A stretch of DNA of 64,000 bases from Platycnemis pennipes (taxonomy: Eukaryota; Arthropoda; Insecta; Odonata; Platycnemididae): contig OW121850.1 in assembly GCA_933228895.1 (NCBI GenBank), positions 27,103,773-27,167,772 on the forward strand, in the 5' to 3' direction. Below are positions 46,735 through 58,450 of this stretch, piece after piece. Position 1 is the stretch's first letter. Each line of letters starts with the position of its first letter. Made by a program: the position numbers and the translations under genes. The notes under the pieces were generated by a model. That model searched no databases and had not been told where the DNA came from. It saw only the letters and a program-made list of their open reading frames with translations.

Positions 46735-47940
46735 CTTATTAACAGGTATTCCAACCTACCATTATCATTATACTACCGAGCAGCAGCCACACTACCACAT
46801 CGGGTACCTTATATAAATAGGTAAATTTTTGAATCAATCACAACTTCATCCGTCCTAAGGATGTCTACAGCGTAGCGGGTAAAACTTCGCTATCAAAATA
46901 ATGCCAACGTGGAAAACACCCAAAAAGATCTGACCACGGAAAAGACCTGATTTTTACATTTACCCGAATAAATTTGCCGGACTATTCCAGGCTTCCACAA
47001 TTGGGCTATTGATATGATGTTTTGCGCAAAAACGTTTTAGGTACCAAACTGCTAAGATATACTTACATTAGGAAGGACTAGTTTCATTTGTAATGAAAAA
47101 TTTTACATAGGTGTTAATATCGTTAGTACTGCATTGCCTGGTTGGCTTGAATAATGACACTGACTTGAATAATATATGAGCGTTCTTATTACGGTTGTTA
47201 TGGTTTAAAATTCAGACTACTTGAAATAAAATTGTCCTTATCATAAAATATCAGATCACGTCTAGATTCCTACCTAATGTTTGTTTTATCATATCATTTA
47301 TTAAATAGCATCACTTCTCTGGTTTGATTAAGTTTAATACTTACCTGCTTTTTTGTCAAACGATATATACTAAATGGAATATAAGCTACTAGGAAGCCTA
47401 TATTGCAATTATTAAGTTTCAAATATACAAGCCTACCTTCAAAATCCAAGGGCCTGCATGGCACCTAAAGGTCTTCTTACAGTCCCATAATTTGCCTTTC
47501 AGGAAAAACTCGTTCTCATCACTAAAAAAAATTAAAACACACTGGATTAACAAGAGTTAATGAGTGAATTTATCAGAAACTTAAAAGCGCAAACAAAACA
47601 ATAATGAAAGGTGAGGATGCATCTCAACAGATTTAATTTACTCTCACTCACAACGACTCTATAATTAAATTCTTAAATTACCTCTGTTCATGATGGCGAT
47701 TTAGAAACTTTCTGTTCGTCACTGACCCTAAAAGTACTATAAATAGCCTAGCGGCTTCGTCCCCTCAGAGTCCCATAGTTTGAAGTGAAAAACATCAAAT
47801 TAGCTTCAGGGGGAGAATTCTAACAAGGTAGTCACAATTATTTAGGATAGGCGATTGATAGCTAAGACATTTGTGCCATTTAGGAAAGGAGGGTGATTAG
47901 CTATTGAAAGGGATTTTTTGAGGACTGCAGGGCTCGGCCT
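46735..47940. other. AT-rich stretch without recognised genes
   Basis: Nothing supported. Confidence 0.3.
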
Positions 47941-47973
47941 GGCGCCTTTTGCTCATGCCTAGCAAAAGGCGCC
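47941..47973. repeat. Perfect 13-bp-arm hairpin
   Basis: GGCGCCTTTTGCT at 47941-47953 and its exact inverse at 47961-47973, with a 7-nt loop. There is no T-run after it and no gene before it, so it is not a terminator. Confidence 0.8.
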
Positions 47974-49490
47974 ATAGTGACCTCAATTTAAATTCCTATG
48001 GACGGAATAATGAACTCAAACTGCTATCCACACAGCACTTAAGTGTGGACCGATGTGTCTTTGAAAAATTTTGTCCGCTTCCGGAATTCAAATACGTAAA
48101 TCTGTGACCGGAGGAAAAATTTTAATGTGTAAAATTAGTACGATATTTGAAAGAGGACTGAAAAACACTAATCAGAACTCAAACGCAATTTTAAAGAAAA
48201 ACTCACATCCCTATGATGATGCATATAAATATAATTTTATTCCCTTCACTTTACGCACAAAATATTTCAAAAATTTTCAAGGTACAATATTTAGCATTGA
48301 AAACACTTTGAATAAATCCTGTACGAAAAGGTGTTTCATTTTTAAAGTTTTCCTTCTAGACCAAGCAAAATGTGTTTCCACCTCTGTACAATATAAGAAT
48401 AGGTTCTATGTAAATCTAAAATATTTCACCGTTCGGAATTGTATATTGTATGAAACCTGATGTTGATTGATAAAATAATAATACTCTATACTGCAAAAAA
48501 ACCGGAAAAAGTTTCAAGGGGCAATGCACTTTTTAACCAGTAACGATGACTTTCAGAATTCACCAAAATTAAATATTAAAAGAGTCCTTCCTAGATTCCT
48601 GCCTCTGCTGAGGACCTCACATTACTTCAGTTCCCTTCAACACACATCACCATTAGCTCCATACATGAGTATTCAGGGTGATTCACGTCGAAATTTAACT
48701 TTGACGGCTGTCTTCATTTCACCCAAAATTGAGTAGACATCAAGTCTCATGACGTCCCAAAAAAAGGTCCTCCCGTATTCTTTTCAGAATGTGTAGCTCA
48801 CTGACTTCTCTTCTCGCTACTCTATATAAAGAGATAAGCATTAAGCGCATAAGTTTTCGCTATTTTTAGGGATGTTTCTATCGCTATTAGTTCTTTGTTA
48901 ATTGTTCTTTTTCCATACTCTTCTATCCCCTCAATATTTTGTTGCCTCAGATTGATTAAGATTGCATTGGTTATTGTTGCCCCATAACTAAAGGTTGAGG
49001 AGGTACCTACTTCAATTAATTTTTTTCTAGGAGGAAAAGTCTCACGAACTAGTGGAGAAGTTTCGAAATTTACATTATAGAGATAAAATAATAACAAAAT
49101 GCGAGAGTAAATTCATCAAAGACGTTAAAATAAGAATGTGCGTCTCTGTAAAGGAAACTGATTCAACCTAGTATCCCAAATAGGAAATAATAATATCGTA
49201 TATTCCCCTTTTAAAATTAAAAGAAATCATTAAGTTATTGCAATAAATTAGATAACAATACTGATGAAAGGGAATTTAAAAATAAGGAAAAGAAAAAAGC
49301 ATTTTAAAACGAATATGTAGTCGGAAATGGAATATTAAAATTAGCTAGCCATCAAAAAGTTGTGTAAAAAAGAGAGCCTGACTGTTGTATGAAAGTCGAA
49401 GAGGGATAGGATAAACATCAAATAAGGCTAAAGGAAGTCGCAAGAGAATTTCAGATGGGAGAAGAAAAGATATCAAGAATACAAATTGTA
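47974..49490. other. AT-rich stretch without recognised genes
   Basis: The frame 48071-48460 (129 codons) is Lys/Asn/Phe-rich with no domain and is best taken as chance. Confidence 0.3.
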
Positions 49491-49514
49491 TCACACATGG
49501 GTTCATATATTTGA

Positions 49515-49630
49515 TAGACCGAAGACTGAGGAAGGAAGTGAAACAAGTTTGTGCACTACTGTACAATTCGATGTTTGCATCGAGAAGGTTATCAATGCAA
49601 TTAAAGATAGGTCCTTGAGAGTAAAATCAT
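49515..49630 (+). mobile_element. RTE reverse transcriptase fragment, copy a
   Basis: AAGTGAAACAAGTTTGTGCAC and the following bases align with the RQGCALSP region of the RTE at about 12080-12160. The 110-bp segment recurs at 50093-50205, both ending GATAGGTCCTTGAGAGTAAA. Confidence 0.6.
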
Positions 49631-49784
49631 ATATGAATACATTCATATCATATATTTAATTAAAGGGAAAAGAAAAAAAAGGAAAGTGAACAATCTGAAG
49701 GCGGGCTCACAAAGCAAAAATGCTCCCAATCCTTCCGGTATACTGGTAAAAATCATTTACATAAAAATACATGCATCAAAAAGC

Positions 49785-50465
49785 TTTGGAGTTCCTGGAT
49801 GACAACCAATCATGAGGTCACAAACCTAATTGGCACAAGGGAGCAACTTCGGAGAATTCTTTTAGAGAAGAAAATGGAGAAAAGCCTACGGACGTTTGTT
49901 GACCTTGTAGATTTGGAGATGGGTTGCTCCGAAATGCTTAGAATACTATTGAAAATTAGAGTGTTATACATTTTAAATGGATATATCCATATGAAAAAGG
50001 AAGTTATGTTGCCGCACCCTCTAGATTGACCGAACCATAATCCACAGTTAGTACAAAAAACAGTTGGCTTTGATCAAATAAGAACCCAGCAGTGAAGACT
50101 GAGAAAGGAAGTGAGACAAGTTAGTGCACTTCTGTACCATTCGATGCCTGCATTGAGAAAGTTATCAATGCAATGAAAGATAGGTCCTTGAGAGTAAAAT
50201 CTACTGGGAGAAATTCATCATGCTATAGAAGTTTACTGATAACTTCTTAAAGAAGCATATTCTAATAATCGATCATATCTTGAAGTATGATAATTGTTGA
50301 TTGAATCGTGAATGGGAAAAATGGTAAAGAAAAGCCTTGTATATTACATAGAAAGCGAATTGTGAAGGGTGTGAAATGGAAGGATTATGTGAATATGAAG
50401 ACGGATAGAACGATTTGCTGGAGAATTGCACAAAACCAAACTTAGGATTGTAGTCATACGGTGAT
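49785..50465 (+). mobile_element. RTE remnant, copy b, internally deleted and carrying an insertion
   Basis: 49790-49925 aligns with the RT fingers region (GAGTTCCTGGATGA..., TTTAGAGAAGAAAATGGAGA, then the DLVDLE codons at 11790-11930). 50093-50205 aligns with the RQGCALSP region. 50255-50465 aligns with the C-terminal part and 3' end, finishing with CAAAACCAAACTTAGGATTG. Segment 49970-50090 interrupts the RT and is not RTE; it includes the dispersed palindromic repeat at 49977-50036. The catalytic FADD region is missing. Confidence 0.6.
49977..50036 (+). repeat. Dispersed palindromic repeat, copy 2
   Basis: ATGGATATATCCAT, then GAAAAAGGAAGTTATGTTGCC, corresponds to 20908-20950. Only the centre and one arm are present. 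It sits inside a broken RTE copy. Confidence 0.55.
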
Positions 50466-50897
50466 AAAAGGGAAAAAAAAGTTTTCGTGATTCAGGATCA
50501 CCGACTTCTAGGACGAGGATCAAATTCGTATCTTGGCTTTTCCATTCCAATTCTAGTCTAGTGAATTAAATTCTATGGTGGTTAGTCTTCGATTCCGGAT
50601 ATATGGTCGTGGATATGTTTGATTACTAAATGCAAAAAGAGGAGTGTTGAAAGATCAATGAGAGACAACTGAGTTAGAAATTAAAAGACTTCGGCCGGTA
50701 GGAGTCCCAAGAGTGGACATTGGTCATAACTTAGGTCACTGTGTTCGGTAGTTGAATGAAGTTAAAAGAAAATATAAGTTGCAAAATCCAAAGAATCCTC
50801 CGAGGTAGTTTTTGACCATGCAACAAAGAGGTATGAACACTAAGGTTGTTCATAGATAAAATAATCTGATTCCATTTTTGCTAATCCATTAACGAAG

Positions 50898-50982
50898 AAC
50901 GAAGAGGATAAAGAGGGAATTCTGGAGTTATTATTACTGATGCATGCAACGATAGGGAGGTCTTTGAGGCAAAAGGAAGGAA
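50898..50982 (+). repeat. Segmental duplication block A, copy 1
   Basis: Starts AACGAAGAGGATAAAGAGGG and runs through ACTGATGCATGCAACGATAG to TTTGAGGCAAAAGGAAGG. It is nearly identical to 51182-51262. Confidence 0.85.
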
Positions 50983-51125
50983 GAAATAACAGGGGGTTTA
51001 GCGGGAAAAAACATGCGAATACGAAGGAAGAGTCAATGGCAACAGAAAAACTACACCTGTTTGTTCATAAATGATCTTAGTTTAGAGCGTAAAAAACCCT
51101 CTGCCTAGGCTATAAGAGAAAACGA
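50979..51125 (+). repeat. Segmental duplication block B, copy 1
   Basis: About 147 bp from GGAAGAAATAACAGG to GAGAAAACGA. The second copy is at 52274-52419, with about 10 percent divergence by eye. Confidence 0.85.
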
Positions 51126-51181
51126 CAATAATTTCCATTTTGCTAATAAAGAATGGGGATGAATGGCATTCAGAGAAGGGA

Positions 51182-51262
51182 AACGAAGAGGATAAAGAGG
51201 GAATTCTGGAGTTTTATTACTGATGCATGCAACGATAGGGAGGTCTTTGAGGAAAAAGGAAG
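51182..51262 (+). repeat. Segmental duplication block A, copy 2
   Basis: Same block as 50898-50982 at an offset of 284 bp, but here not followed by block B. Confidence 0.85.
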
Positions 51263-51719
51263 GGAAAAGGAATTTGGATAAAATTCTGTGGATGAAAACA
51301 CAATGCCCTGAGTTTTGGAAACAGAGAAGAAAGATAGGAAAATATGAAAAGTGATGTAAATATACTAGAAATATTTTACCTACAGCTCATGCCAGTCAGC
51401 AAACGATGAAATTGATAAAATTCTCCAATATTTATGGGGAAAATATTTTCTTGCAATTTCTGGCTAGAATTCACAAGAATCAATCTCCATTTGAAACCAA
51501 AGACTCATGCATTTTTAGAAAAATATTTACAAGGAAGGAAAAAAAGGACGCTGAGAATATTCGTTGAAATGATTCTCGGACGAAATCGGCCGCAAAATTT
51601 TGACCTGGTTGAGTGGCTAGGCATCAATCCTCCGCCCATAGAGGCTGGGGCAAAATCGATGGAAACCAGATTAAAACCGAGATTAAAAGCTTATTGCCCC
51701 ACGAGTTTCCATCACCACA

Positions 51720-52270
51720 CACAGGATTAAGGAAAAGATAGACGTCTTAAGAAAACTCTGAGAGGTGAAGGAGAGAGAAAGGTGATGAGAAATAGAGGGC
51801 TGAGAGAGAGAAAGGATAGGGATTGGGGGGATGGAAAGAGAGGAAAGAACTGGAGAATACGGAGACTGAAAAATACTCGAGAGGCCGGCTGGGAGGAAGG
51901 GAAGTCTGTCAATTGGACAGAAACCACGAACGGTTCTCTGCAAGGAAAACTAATGGAGATACGAAACCTTTTATTTTTATCTACGATTGGGCATCAAGTC
52001 AGAAATGGCTGCAGGAGCTGTGGGCAGGTATGTGGGGGAGGCAACAGCGTAGCAACAAGGAGGAAGTTTGCGTGGGGCTACTTGGGTAAAGGGAGAGAAA
52101 AAGGGTGGAAGGGAAACGGATTTCCCACCTAACTCCTTTCCTCAAGGGATGCGGGCGGCCAACGACGAACCAGGGGTGCGGGAGGGGCTGAAGAAGAAAG
52201 AGAGATAAAGGCGAGAGTGAGAAAGACAGAGAGTAGAAAGAATTTGGATGTGTAGAGAGTGAATGTGTAG
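51720..52270. other. Purine-rich GC island
   Basis: G/A-rich on the plus strand throughout. A frame upstream (51434-51730) reads ..VEWLGINPPPIEAGAKSMET.. with balanced composition but no recognised family. Confidence 0.4.
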
Positions 52271-52273
52271 AGT

Positions 52274-52419
52274 GGAAGAAATAACAGGAGGTTTAGCGAA
52301 AAAAACATGCGAATATGAAGGGAGAGTCAATGGTAAAAGAAAAACTACATCTGTTTGTTCATAAATGATCGTAGTTTAGAGCGTAACAAACCCTCTGCTT
52401 ATGTAATAATAGAAAACGA
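52274..52419 (+). repeat. Segmental duplication block B, copy 2
   Basis: Copy of 50979-51125 at an offset of 1,295 bp. Confidence 0.85.
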
Positions 52420-52424
52420 ATGTG

Positions 52425-53975
52425 AGGCTAATACAAACACACATATTTGACCGAAAGTTCACTAAAAATGACTCCACTGTCGAAGGCAACCTTAATATGA
52501 ACAGCGATTATTGCAAAATATGTCAACAGAAAGTTCCAGCAAATAAAAAGAACACATTTCTCCTCATGGTCAATGATTTATTATGAAGGGAAAAAGGTAG
52601 ATTGAGGTAAGCAGTAAAATATAAACTCACATGAAAACAGAGAATTGGATGATGTGGAAGGGTGAAACTAAATTTCTAGGAAACGCAAATGAGAAGCAAA
52701 ATAAGTTCTCTCCAGGTTCAAATCCAGGAAAATCTCATCAGATGCATTATTTTTTTAGACTTCAGGTCATTTGATTTCAGTGAGCCACTTTTTCCTGGAG
52801 TGCCAATGTTTTATTTCTAGGAAGTGCAGAAAATCCAATATTTATAAAATAGATTCAACAAAAATTAGACTTTATTTCAGTAATTTCAATTCAACACATT
52901 GGAAAAGGAGGCTGGAATGCAGATAACTCCTTTTTTACCGTTATGCGAGCAATTGATCAATCCGATGGAGACTTGTCAATGGCGTCAGCTGAAAATCTAT
53001 AAAAACATCGATAACCAATACGGGTCAATTTCATCCAAACTGATTTTAAAATTGTGAATGCATTAGGACATATTGGTGCAATGGGATGGCATTCCATTGT
53101 ATTCCATGAAATTAGGTGCTTTTAGCTTTCTGTCAAATATTATTTGTCTGCACATATATTTTATGCCTAAATATGAAATAACTACTAAGTGAAGGACCTT
53201 TTTACTCGTTTTCACCAATCTATTTGAGCCTCAGTTTTGCGAAGCAGTTTTGAATATCGGGCCTACTAATATGTTTTACGTATTTTATTTCATAAATGCA
53301 AGATGCACTTCTTCAAATGCCTGTTTATTATGCTGTTTGAGAGGATAAAATGGAGTGAATGAGCAGAAGGATCGGGCTCGAAAGAGATTAATTGTGCATA
53401 AAATATTTCTCTTCTCCGCCCATGTGGAAATTAGAACCAGCATTTGGTCGTTTTATGTATCTTTCTTCTCAAAAACCATGCTGCCATGTGACTATGCTCT
53501 ATCTCATCATATTTTTGTCGTTAGCTGATGCATTAATCTCCTATAGTAACCCTAAAATCACTTTCGCATATTTACTTTAGTTTGGGCATTTGGGGACGGA
53601 AGCAATCTCGTCATTAAACGACGCAGTAGCATATCTCTTAAGAATATTCTGAATATTTTGACTGAAATTATGGAAAATGAATGCGGGCCCAATAAGCCAG
53701 ACGCTAGATTGAGCGAAGGTGATCAGGAATCTCTACCACAGTCCAGCAAGAAGAGAGTAAATCTGATGCTGAAAAAGGCTTGACCAATGATCAATAACCC
53801 TGGATGGTAAAATTTACTAATTGTGAATATTATACGAGATTTTACTGGCGGTTGTGCAAACCAACAATATGCTAGTAGCAATTTTTCGGGATTTTCCAGA
53901 GGAAGCAAAGAGAGCCCAAAAGAACAGTCAGGTGGGTGGTGTCTAAATCTTTAACCAATGCTCCCGGGGGTCATA
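52425..53975. other. AT-rich stretch without recognised genes
   Basis: Nothing supported. An isolated box-B-like GGTTCAAATCC near 52716 has no tRNA fold around it. Confidence 0.3.
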
Positions 53976-53976
53976 A

Positions 53977-54541
53977 TCATTGGTCAACAATCTAAGGATT
54001 GGTTTGACGCAGCTTTCCACTCGATCCTTCTATCGGCCATCCATTTCATTGTGACGTAATTCTTCTCTCTTACATCCTTCACAACCTGTTCCACGTATCT
54101 CATACGAGGCCTGCCTTTTCCAATCTTCCCGTCCACTTATCCCTCGGCGATAGTCTTCATCAGGCTATCGTGTCTCAAGGTATGGCAGATTTAGTTGTAT
54201 CTTCTTTTTAGAGTTGTCAGCAGACTTCTCTTTTACCCTACTCTTAGCACTTCCTCGTTTCTTACTCGGTCGATCCATTTAATCTTCAGCATTCTTCTAA
54301 AGCACCACATTTTGAATGCTTCTACCATTTTCTTCTCCGCTGCTGTCATCGTCCGTGCCTCACTGCCGTAAAGAAACATGCTCCAGATGTATGTTCTGAT
54401 GAACTATTTCCTTACTTCTACGCTTGTATTTCCAGCTGTAAGTAGATTCTTCTTTTGAAAGAATGCCCTCTTTGCCTGGGCTACTCTACAAACTATTTCT
54501 TTCTTGCTTCGTCCATCGTTGGTTACTCGGCTTTTGGCCTC
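53977..54541 (-). mobile_element. RTE 3'-end copy, inverted
   Basis: The reverse complement aligns with 12412-12980 of the main RTE copy over about 565 bp, from the terminal repeat through the MWCYRRMLKIKW region to the GSRVTNDGRSKK codons. It is closer to the main copy than any other fragment here, with mostly single-base differences and a few in-frame stops and shifts. Confidence 0.85.
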
Positions 54542-54544
54542 CAG

Positions 54545-54940
54545 GTGGTAAGCCAACTAAAAATACTGGAAGTGAGATTTCAGGTCCATCGCCACCTGCA
54601 AAACATTTGGTGGAGAATGGCACTGCCCTTATCGCATATCTTATTTTCTGAAGGAATGCTAAAGCGTGCAGAAAAGTCCGAACAACTCGAGGTCCGTGGG
54701 ATCACAAGTGGTGAAAACAGCTTACCCAAATACCTGGTATCATATCCTCCTATATAAATTATCGTTTCACCAGAAACTCTCACGGTAAATCCTTATGTTC
54801 AGAGGAAGATGTAAAGGGGGTAAGGTTTAAAGAGGAGGGTAGTAGATGGTAGAGAAATACATATTAGGTTTCAAAGCGTAGTAACTGCAAGCTATCTATA
54901 TCACGAGCTAACCTAGCAATACTAACTCTAAGCTAAATAT
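54545..54940. other. Spacer without recognised features
   Basis: Nothing supported. Confidence 0.3.
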
Positions 54941-54944
54941 TAAT

Positions 54945-54986
54945 GTGAGAAGAGCACAAAATCCAGTGATTTTGTGCTCTTCTCAC
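54945..54986. repeat. Perfect 18-bp-arm hairpin with an extra direct copy
   Basis: GTGAGAAGAGCACAAAAT at 54945-54962 pairs perfectly with 54969-54986 around a 6-nt loop. TGATTTTGTGCTCTT from the right arm region (54967-54981) is repeated directly at 55011-55025. Confidence 0.85.
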
Positions 54987-55079
54987 ACTTTTCTCTCTTC
55001 TCACATCCATTGATTTTGTGCTCTTAAGGTGGGATTAAAACTCAATAACTTCGGTTTGCGATACTGAAGGGTTACCAAT

Positions 55080-55400
55080 ATGATTACCGAGGATAGCATG
55101 AGAGAAAGGGAGAGGGTAGAAAATTACATGAGGGGAGTGAGGTAAAGAAAAAATTGAATGAGAGAAGGGTGAAGAGAAGTCAAAAGGAAAGTGGCTGGCG
55201 TGGGAGTGAGTGGCCGCGGTGTGTAAAACAGATGAGTGATGGATGATGAGAGAGAAATGTTGAGGGTTTGGAGGTATCTGCCAGAAAGTGGACGCGTGTT
55301 GTGTCTCCGTGAGAACGAAGTGGGGACGAAGATGGACGTGGGAAGCGTAAGCTATGGCCATAAGAGGGAAAAAAGAAGGAACTTGCTCTCGATTTAGCTC
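55080..55400. other. Purine-rich island
   Basis: G/A-rich on the plus strand. Frames on the minus strand (55035-55361, 55180-55506) are His/Ser/Phe-rich by composition. Confidence 0.45.
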
Positions 55401-56365
55401 TTACGAATGCCACGAAATCGTTCCATGCATGGCTTCGCAAAAGGGTCGAAAAACAATCAAAGGAAACAGATATCCCTAGATTTCTCAAACAAAGGGAAAA
55501 CGACAATCAGTTTACTCACAGGTTTCATATAATATCATTAAATTATAACGTTATGATTTCTCACAAGTGTACTGCAATCTAAGAAACACAATGTCAACTA
55601 GATACAACAGTGGACTACGAAATACATCATCACCACAGGGTGAGTACTATTCTGAGCGCTATATTACGACTAAGAGATGGAGATAGAAATGGTGTTTTTT
55701 CAGAAGGTATACCTGAGTCTTTCGGTTTGTCTCCACATGAATTAACGCTTTTGCCAATTAACGCCCAGGAGTGGATGGACTAGTTGGCCATGGAAACGTC
55801 GTCTCTGAGGAACAAAGCTAGGTGTAGGACCCAAGGCATATTTACTCTATACTAAAGGCCTCTAGCTACCAGGAAAAGGAACAACCTATACTCCTTATAA
55901 CGAAAAAATGGCTAACAATCGCCTCAAAAATTACGTAGGTACCTATGTCATGAGTTTCTCTATCAATTTTTACAAACAACAATCAGTGATAACTTGCTAC
56001 ACTCATACAAAATTTCATAAATGTATTCAATGAACGAAAAATACAAAACGTAAAGAATACATTTGTTCATACTTCTCTAAGTACGTATTGGAAGGGGGGA
56101 GGATATTCAATCTTCAATGCACTTGCCAAAATTTCAAGTAACAGAACTAGATCCCGGGGAGGCGTTCATTTGGAATAACCATATGTTTGCTCACGGCAAA
56201 TGGGCTCATGGTTGCCGAATAATGATTCCAATGCCTTGCGAACAATGAGCATGGGTGTTGATTAACGTGAGTGGGGAAGCAAAGTGATCGGAGAGAGGTA
56301 AATAGATGGAAACGTTTGCAGCTGCGAGTGAGCACTAGCCTCAATAGGTTTACATTGATTGGGCA
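55401..56365. other. AT-rich stretch without recognised genes
   Basis: Nothing supported. Confidence 0.3.
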
Positions 56366-56370
56366 TTCAA

Positions 56371-56472
56371 TACCAAAGTCTACCATGGGCACATGCAGCT
56401 AGCCTCAAATGTTGGTGAATGAGGAAGGCTAAATGTAGGCTGACGTGAATTTTTGTTATAAAACACGCGATC
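56371..56472 (+). repeat. Duplication block P, long copy
   Basis: Two 17-bp ends, TACCAAAGTCTACCATG (56371-56387) and TTATAAAACACGCGATC (56456-56472), separated by 68 bp. The same two ends are joined without the 68 bp at 57302-57335. Confidence 0.7.
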
Positions 56473-56909
56473 TTGATGATTATTGCTATTTATCTTAGCC
56501 AGAGTCAATTCTTGCTTATTATATCTAAAAAAAAGCAAAACACCTTTGGCTAAACGTTTACTGATGCACAACAAAATTTAGAGGACATAAATTGAAGTTC
56601 TATTGCTGGGTGCAAGCGTCTGAGAAAAGACGTTCACGAAAACAATAGGGACATAATACTTGTAAAACAAATTCAAAGAGATTCTTTTTCTGACCACAAA
56701 ATGCTTTCTTGAAGATGTGTTTTTAAAGCAAAAACTGAAATGGGAGAATCATAAGATGTGCAACCTAAATTTAAGGAAAAAATATATTTAGCTGGGTTAC
56801 TCGTGAGCGCTTGATCATGATTACTTTAGAGGAAAACGTAGTATTTTTATGAATATCCATGAAATCATGGCTTAAATGAAGATTTAAGAATCATTAATCA
56901 TCAACATTC

Positions 56910-57002
56910 ACAGAAAGGTACGTTTCTTTAGCTAGTAAAAAATTAAAGTAGGTTAAAATCTGGTTTAAAAACTAGAGGGAAAAATGACAATATTCTCAAA
57001 TA
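56910..57002 (+). repeat. Duplication block Q, copy 1
   Basis: 93 bp starting ACAGAAAGGTACGTTTC. It matches 57529-57621 with two mismatches (both G to C). Confidence 0.9.
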
Positions 57003-57301
57003 CTTATTATAAAAATACCCTAATAATCTTATAGCATATATGATGGAATGGGATTCAGTAGGGAAAATGTAAAAGAAAAAAGAGATAGAAATATATAAAC
57101 CTAGCGTTAGGGAAGATTTTTTCATGCACTGTTTATGTTTATTAGTGCAGCAAAGATAAAACCATCCAATTCCATGGGAAAACGTAAAATATTGTACTCG
57201 TAGGTGGCAGTGCCTTTATGCTTCACAATGTTTACTACTATTCTTTTTAATTAAAGAAGATATTCTTTATGTTATTCCTGGACTTGACTGGACACTTTCA
57301 T

Positions 57302-57357
57302 TACCAAAGTCTACCATGTTATAAAACACGCGATCGTGTTTTATAGCATGGTAGACT
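57302..57357. repeat. Duplication block P, deleted copy, forming a 50-bp palindrome
   Basis: 57302-57335 fuses the two ends of block P exactly. 57308-57357 is a near-perfect palindrome (AGTCTACCATG ... CATGGTAGACT) with one mismatched pair. It is flanked by 15-bp direct repeats GACTTGACTGGACAC (57281-57295) and GACTTGACTCGACAC (57358-57372). Confidence 0.8.
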
Positions 57358-57528
57358 GACTTGACTCGACACGTACACCATGCACCAAAACTGATACGAC
57401 CATGAAGCACCATTGCTTTCCCGTTTTGGAAGCGTAGAAAATTGTGATGGAATTCCTACATGCTTAACTTCAAGTTCAGTGTTACCCTGGAAATAGGAAC
57501 CCATTAAAATTTTGAAGGTGAGTAATTT

Positions 57529-57621
57529 ACAGAAAGGTACGTTTCTTTAGCTAGTAAAAAATTAAAGTACGTTAAAATCTGGTTTAAAAACTACAGGGAA
57601 AAATGACAATATTCTCAAATA
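57529..57621 (+). repeat. Duplication block Q, copy 2
   Basis: Copy of 56910-57002 at an offset of 619 bp. Confidence 0.9.
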
Positions 57622-58079
57622 ATTAGAAAATGCCACAAGCCAGTTGCCTGCTTGAACATTATATCAAATTCTGTATGAAAAATTGGAGTCAAGGGTAATT
57701 AAGACATTGAATTTTTCTGATCACAATTTCCGTGCCTAGAATTCCTACAGCATTGAGAGGTAGGGATGCGGCCGAATTAAGGCATTAATTGCCTCCTTTC
57801 CCGATGTCGTTTCAGTCTGACGAACTGAGGCGCTTCAATTATTCACGGCCTCCTGGAAAAGAATACAGAAGACTCCAAATAGAATTCGTTTCCCAGCAAC
57901 GTTAATTTAAAGCAATCGGCTATACATCGTCCCCTACTTCCTTTCGCCAAAAGATATGCGAGGTCACACGCGTTTTCAATATTGCATCAATAACGTTGAA
58001 TTCAACTCAAAAGGGAGAAACGCCGAAAATATTTCGGGCGAATATTCGAGAAAATAAATAAAAACCTGCGAGCAACCGT

Positions 58080-58450
58080 TAGCTACAGTAATGGGGGGAG
58101 GAGGGTGGAGGGAGAGGGTCGGAAGGAAAGATACAGAAGGGTAATCATAAGGGTAGGGGGGTGGTAGGAATGGCAGAGGGAGTGGGGGAAATGAATGGAG
58201 AGAGAGAGAAAGTGGACGAGAGGAAATTTAGGCGATTGAAATGGAATTGGACATAATGCCAAACGAGAAGGGAAGGGATACGCCATAGGAGGAGGGTTTG
58301 AAAAGATACAGAGCAAGCGGGAGAAAAAAGAGGGCATGGGGGGTGGGAGTTCATAATAAATGGAAACGACCGAATGAATAAATCCAGGAGGAGAAATATT
58401 TCAAAAATCGAGCCTCTAAGGGAAAGGAAATTTCGGGGGTGTAGCAACGG
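58080..58450. other. Purine-rich GC island
   Basis: Begins with a GGGGGGAGGAGGGTGGAGGG run at 58093-58112 and stays G/A-rich on the plus strand to 58450. The minus-strand frames are Ser/Pro/Phe-rich shadows. Confidence 0.5.

Noticed and set aside
47941..47973. Rho-independent-type terminator
   Set aside because: No T-run follows, the genome is eukaryotic and no gene precedes it.
48071..48460. 129-codon plus-strand frame
   Set aside because: Lys/Asn/Phe-rich composition expected from AT-rich DNA; no domain.
52711..52730. Box-B-like sequence as a tRNA or SINE
   Set aside because: No D arm, anticodon arm or stem pairing around it.
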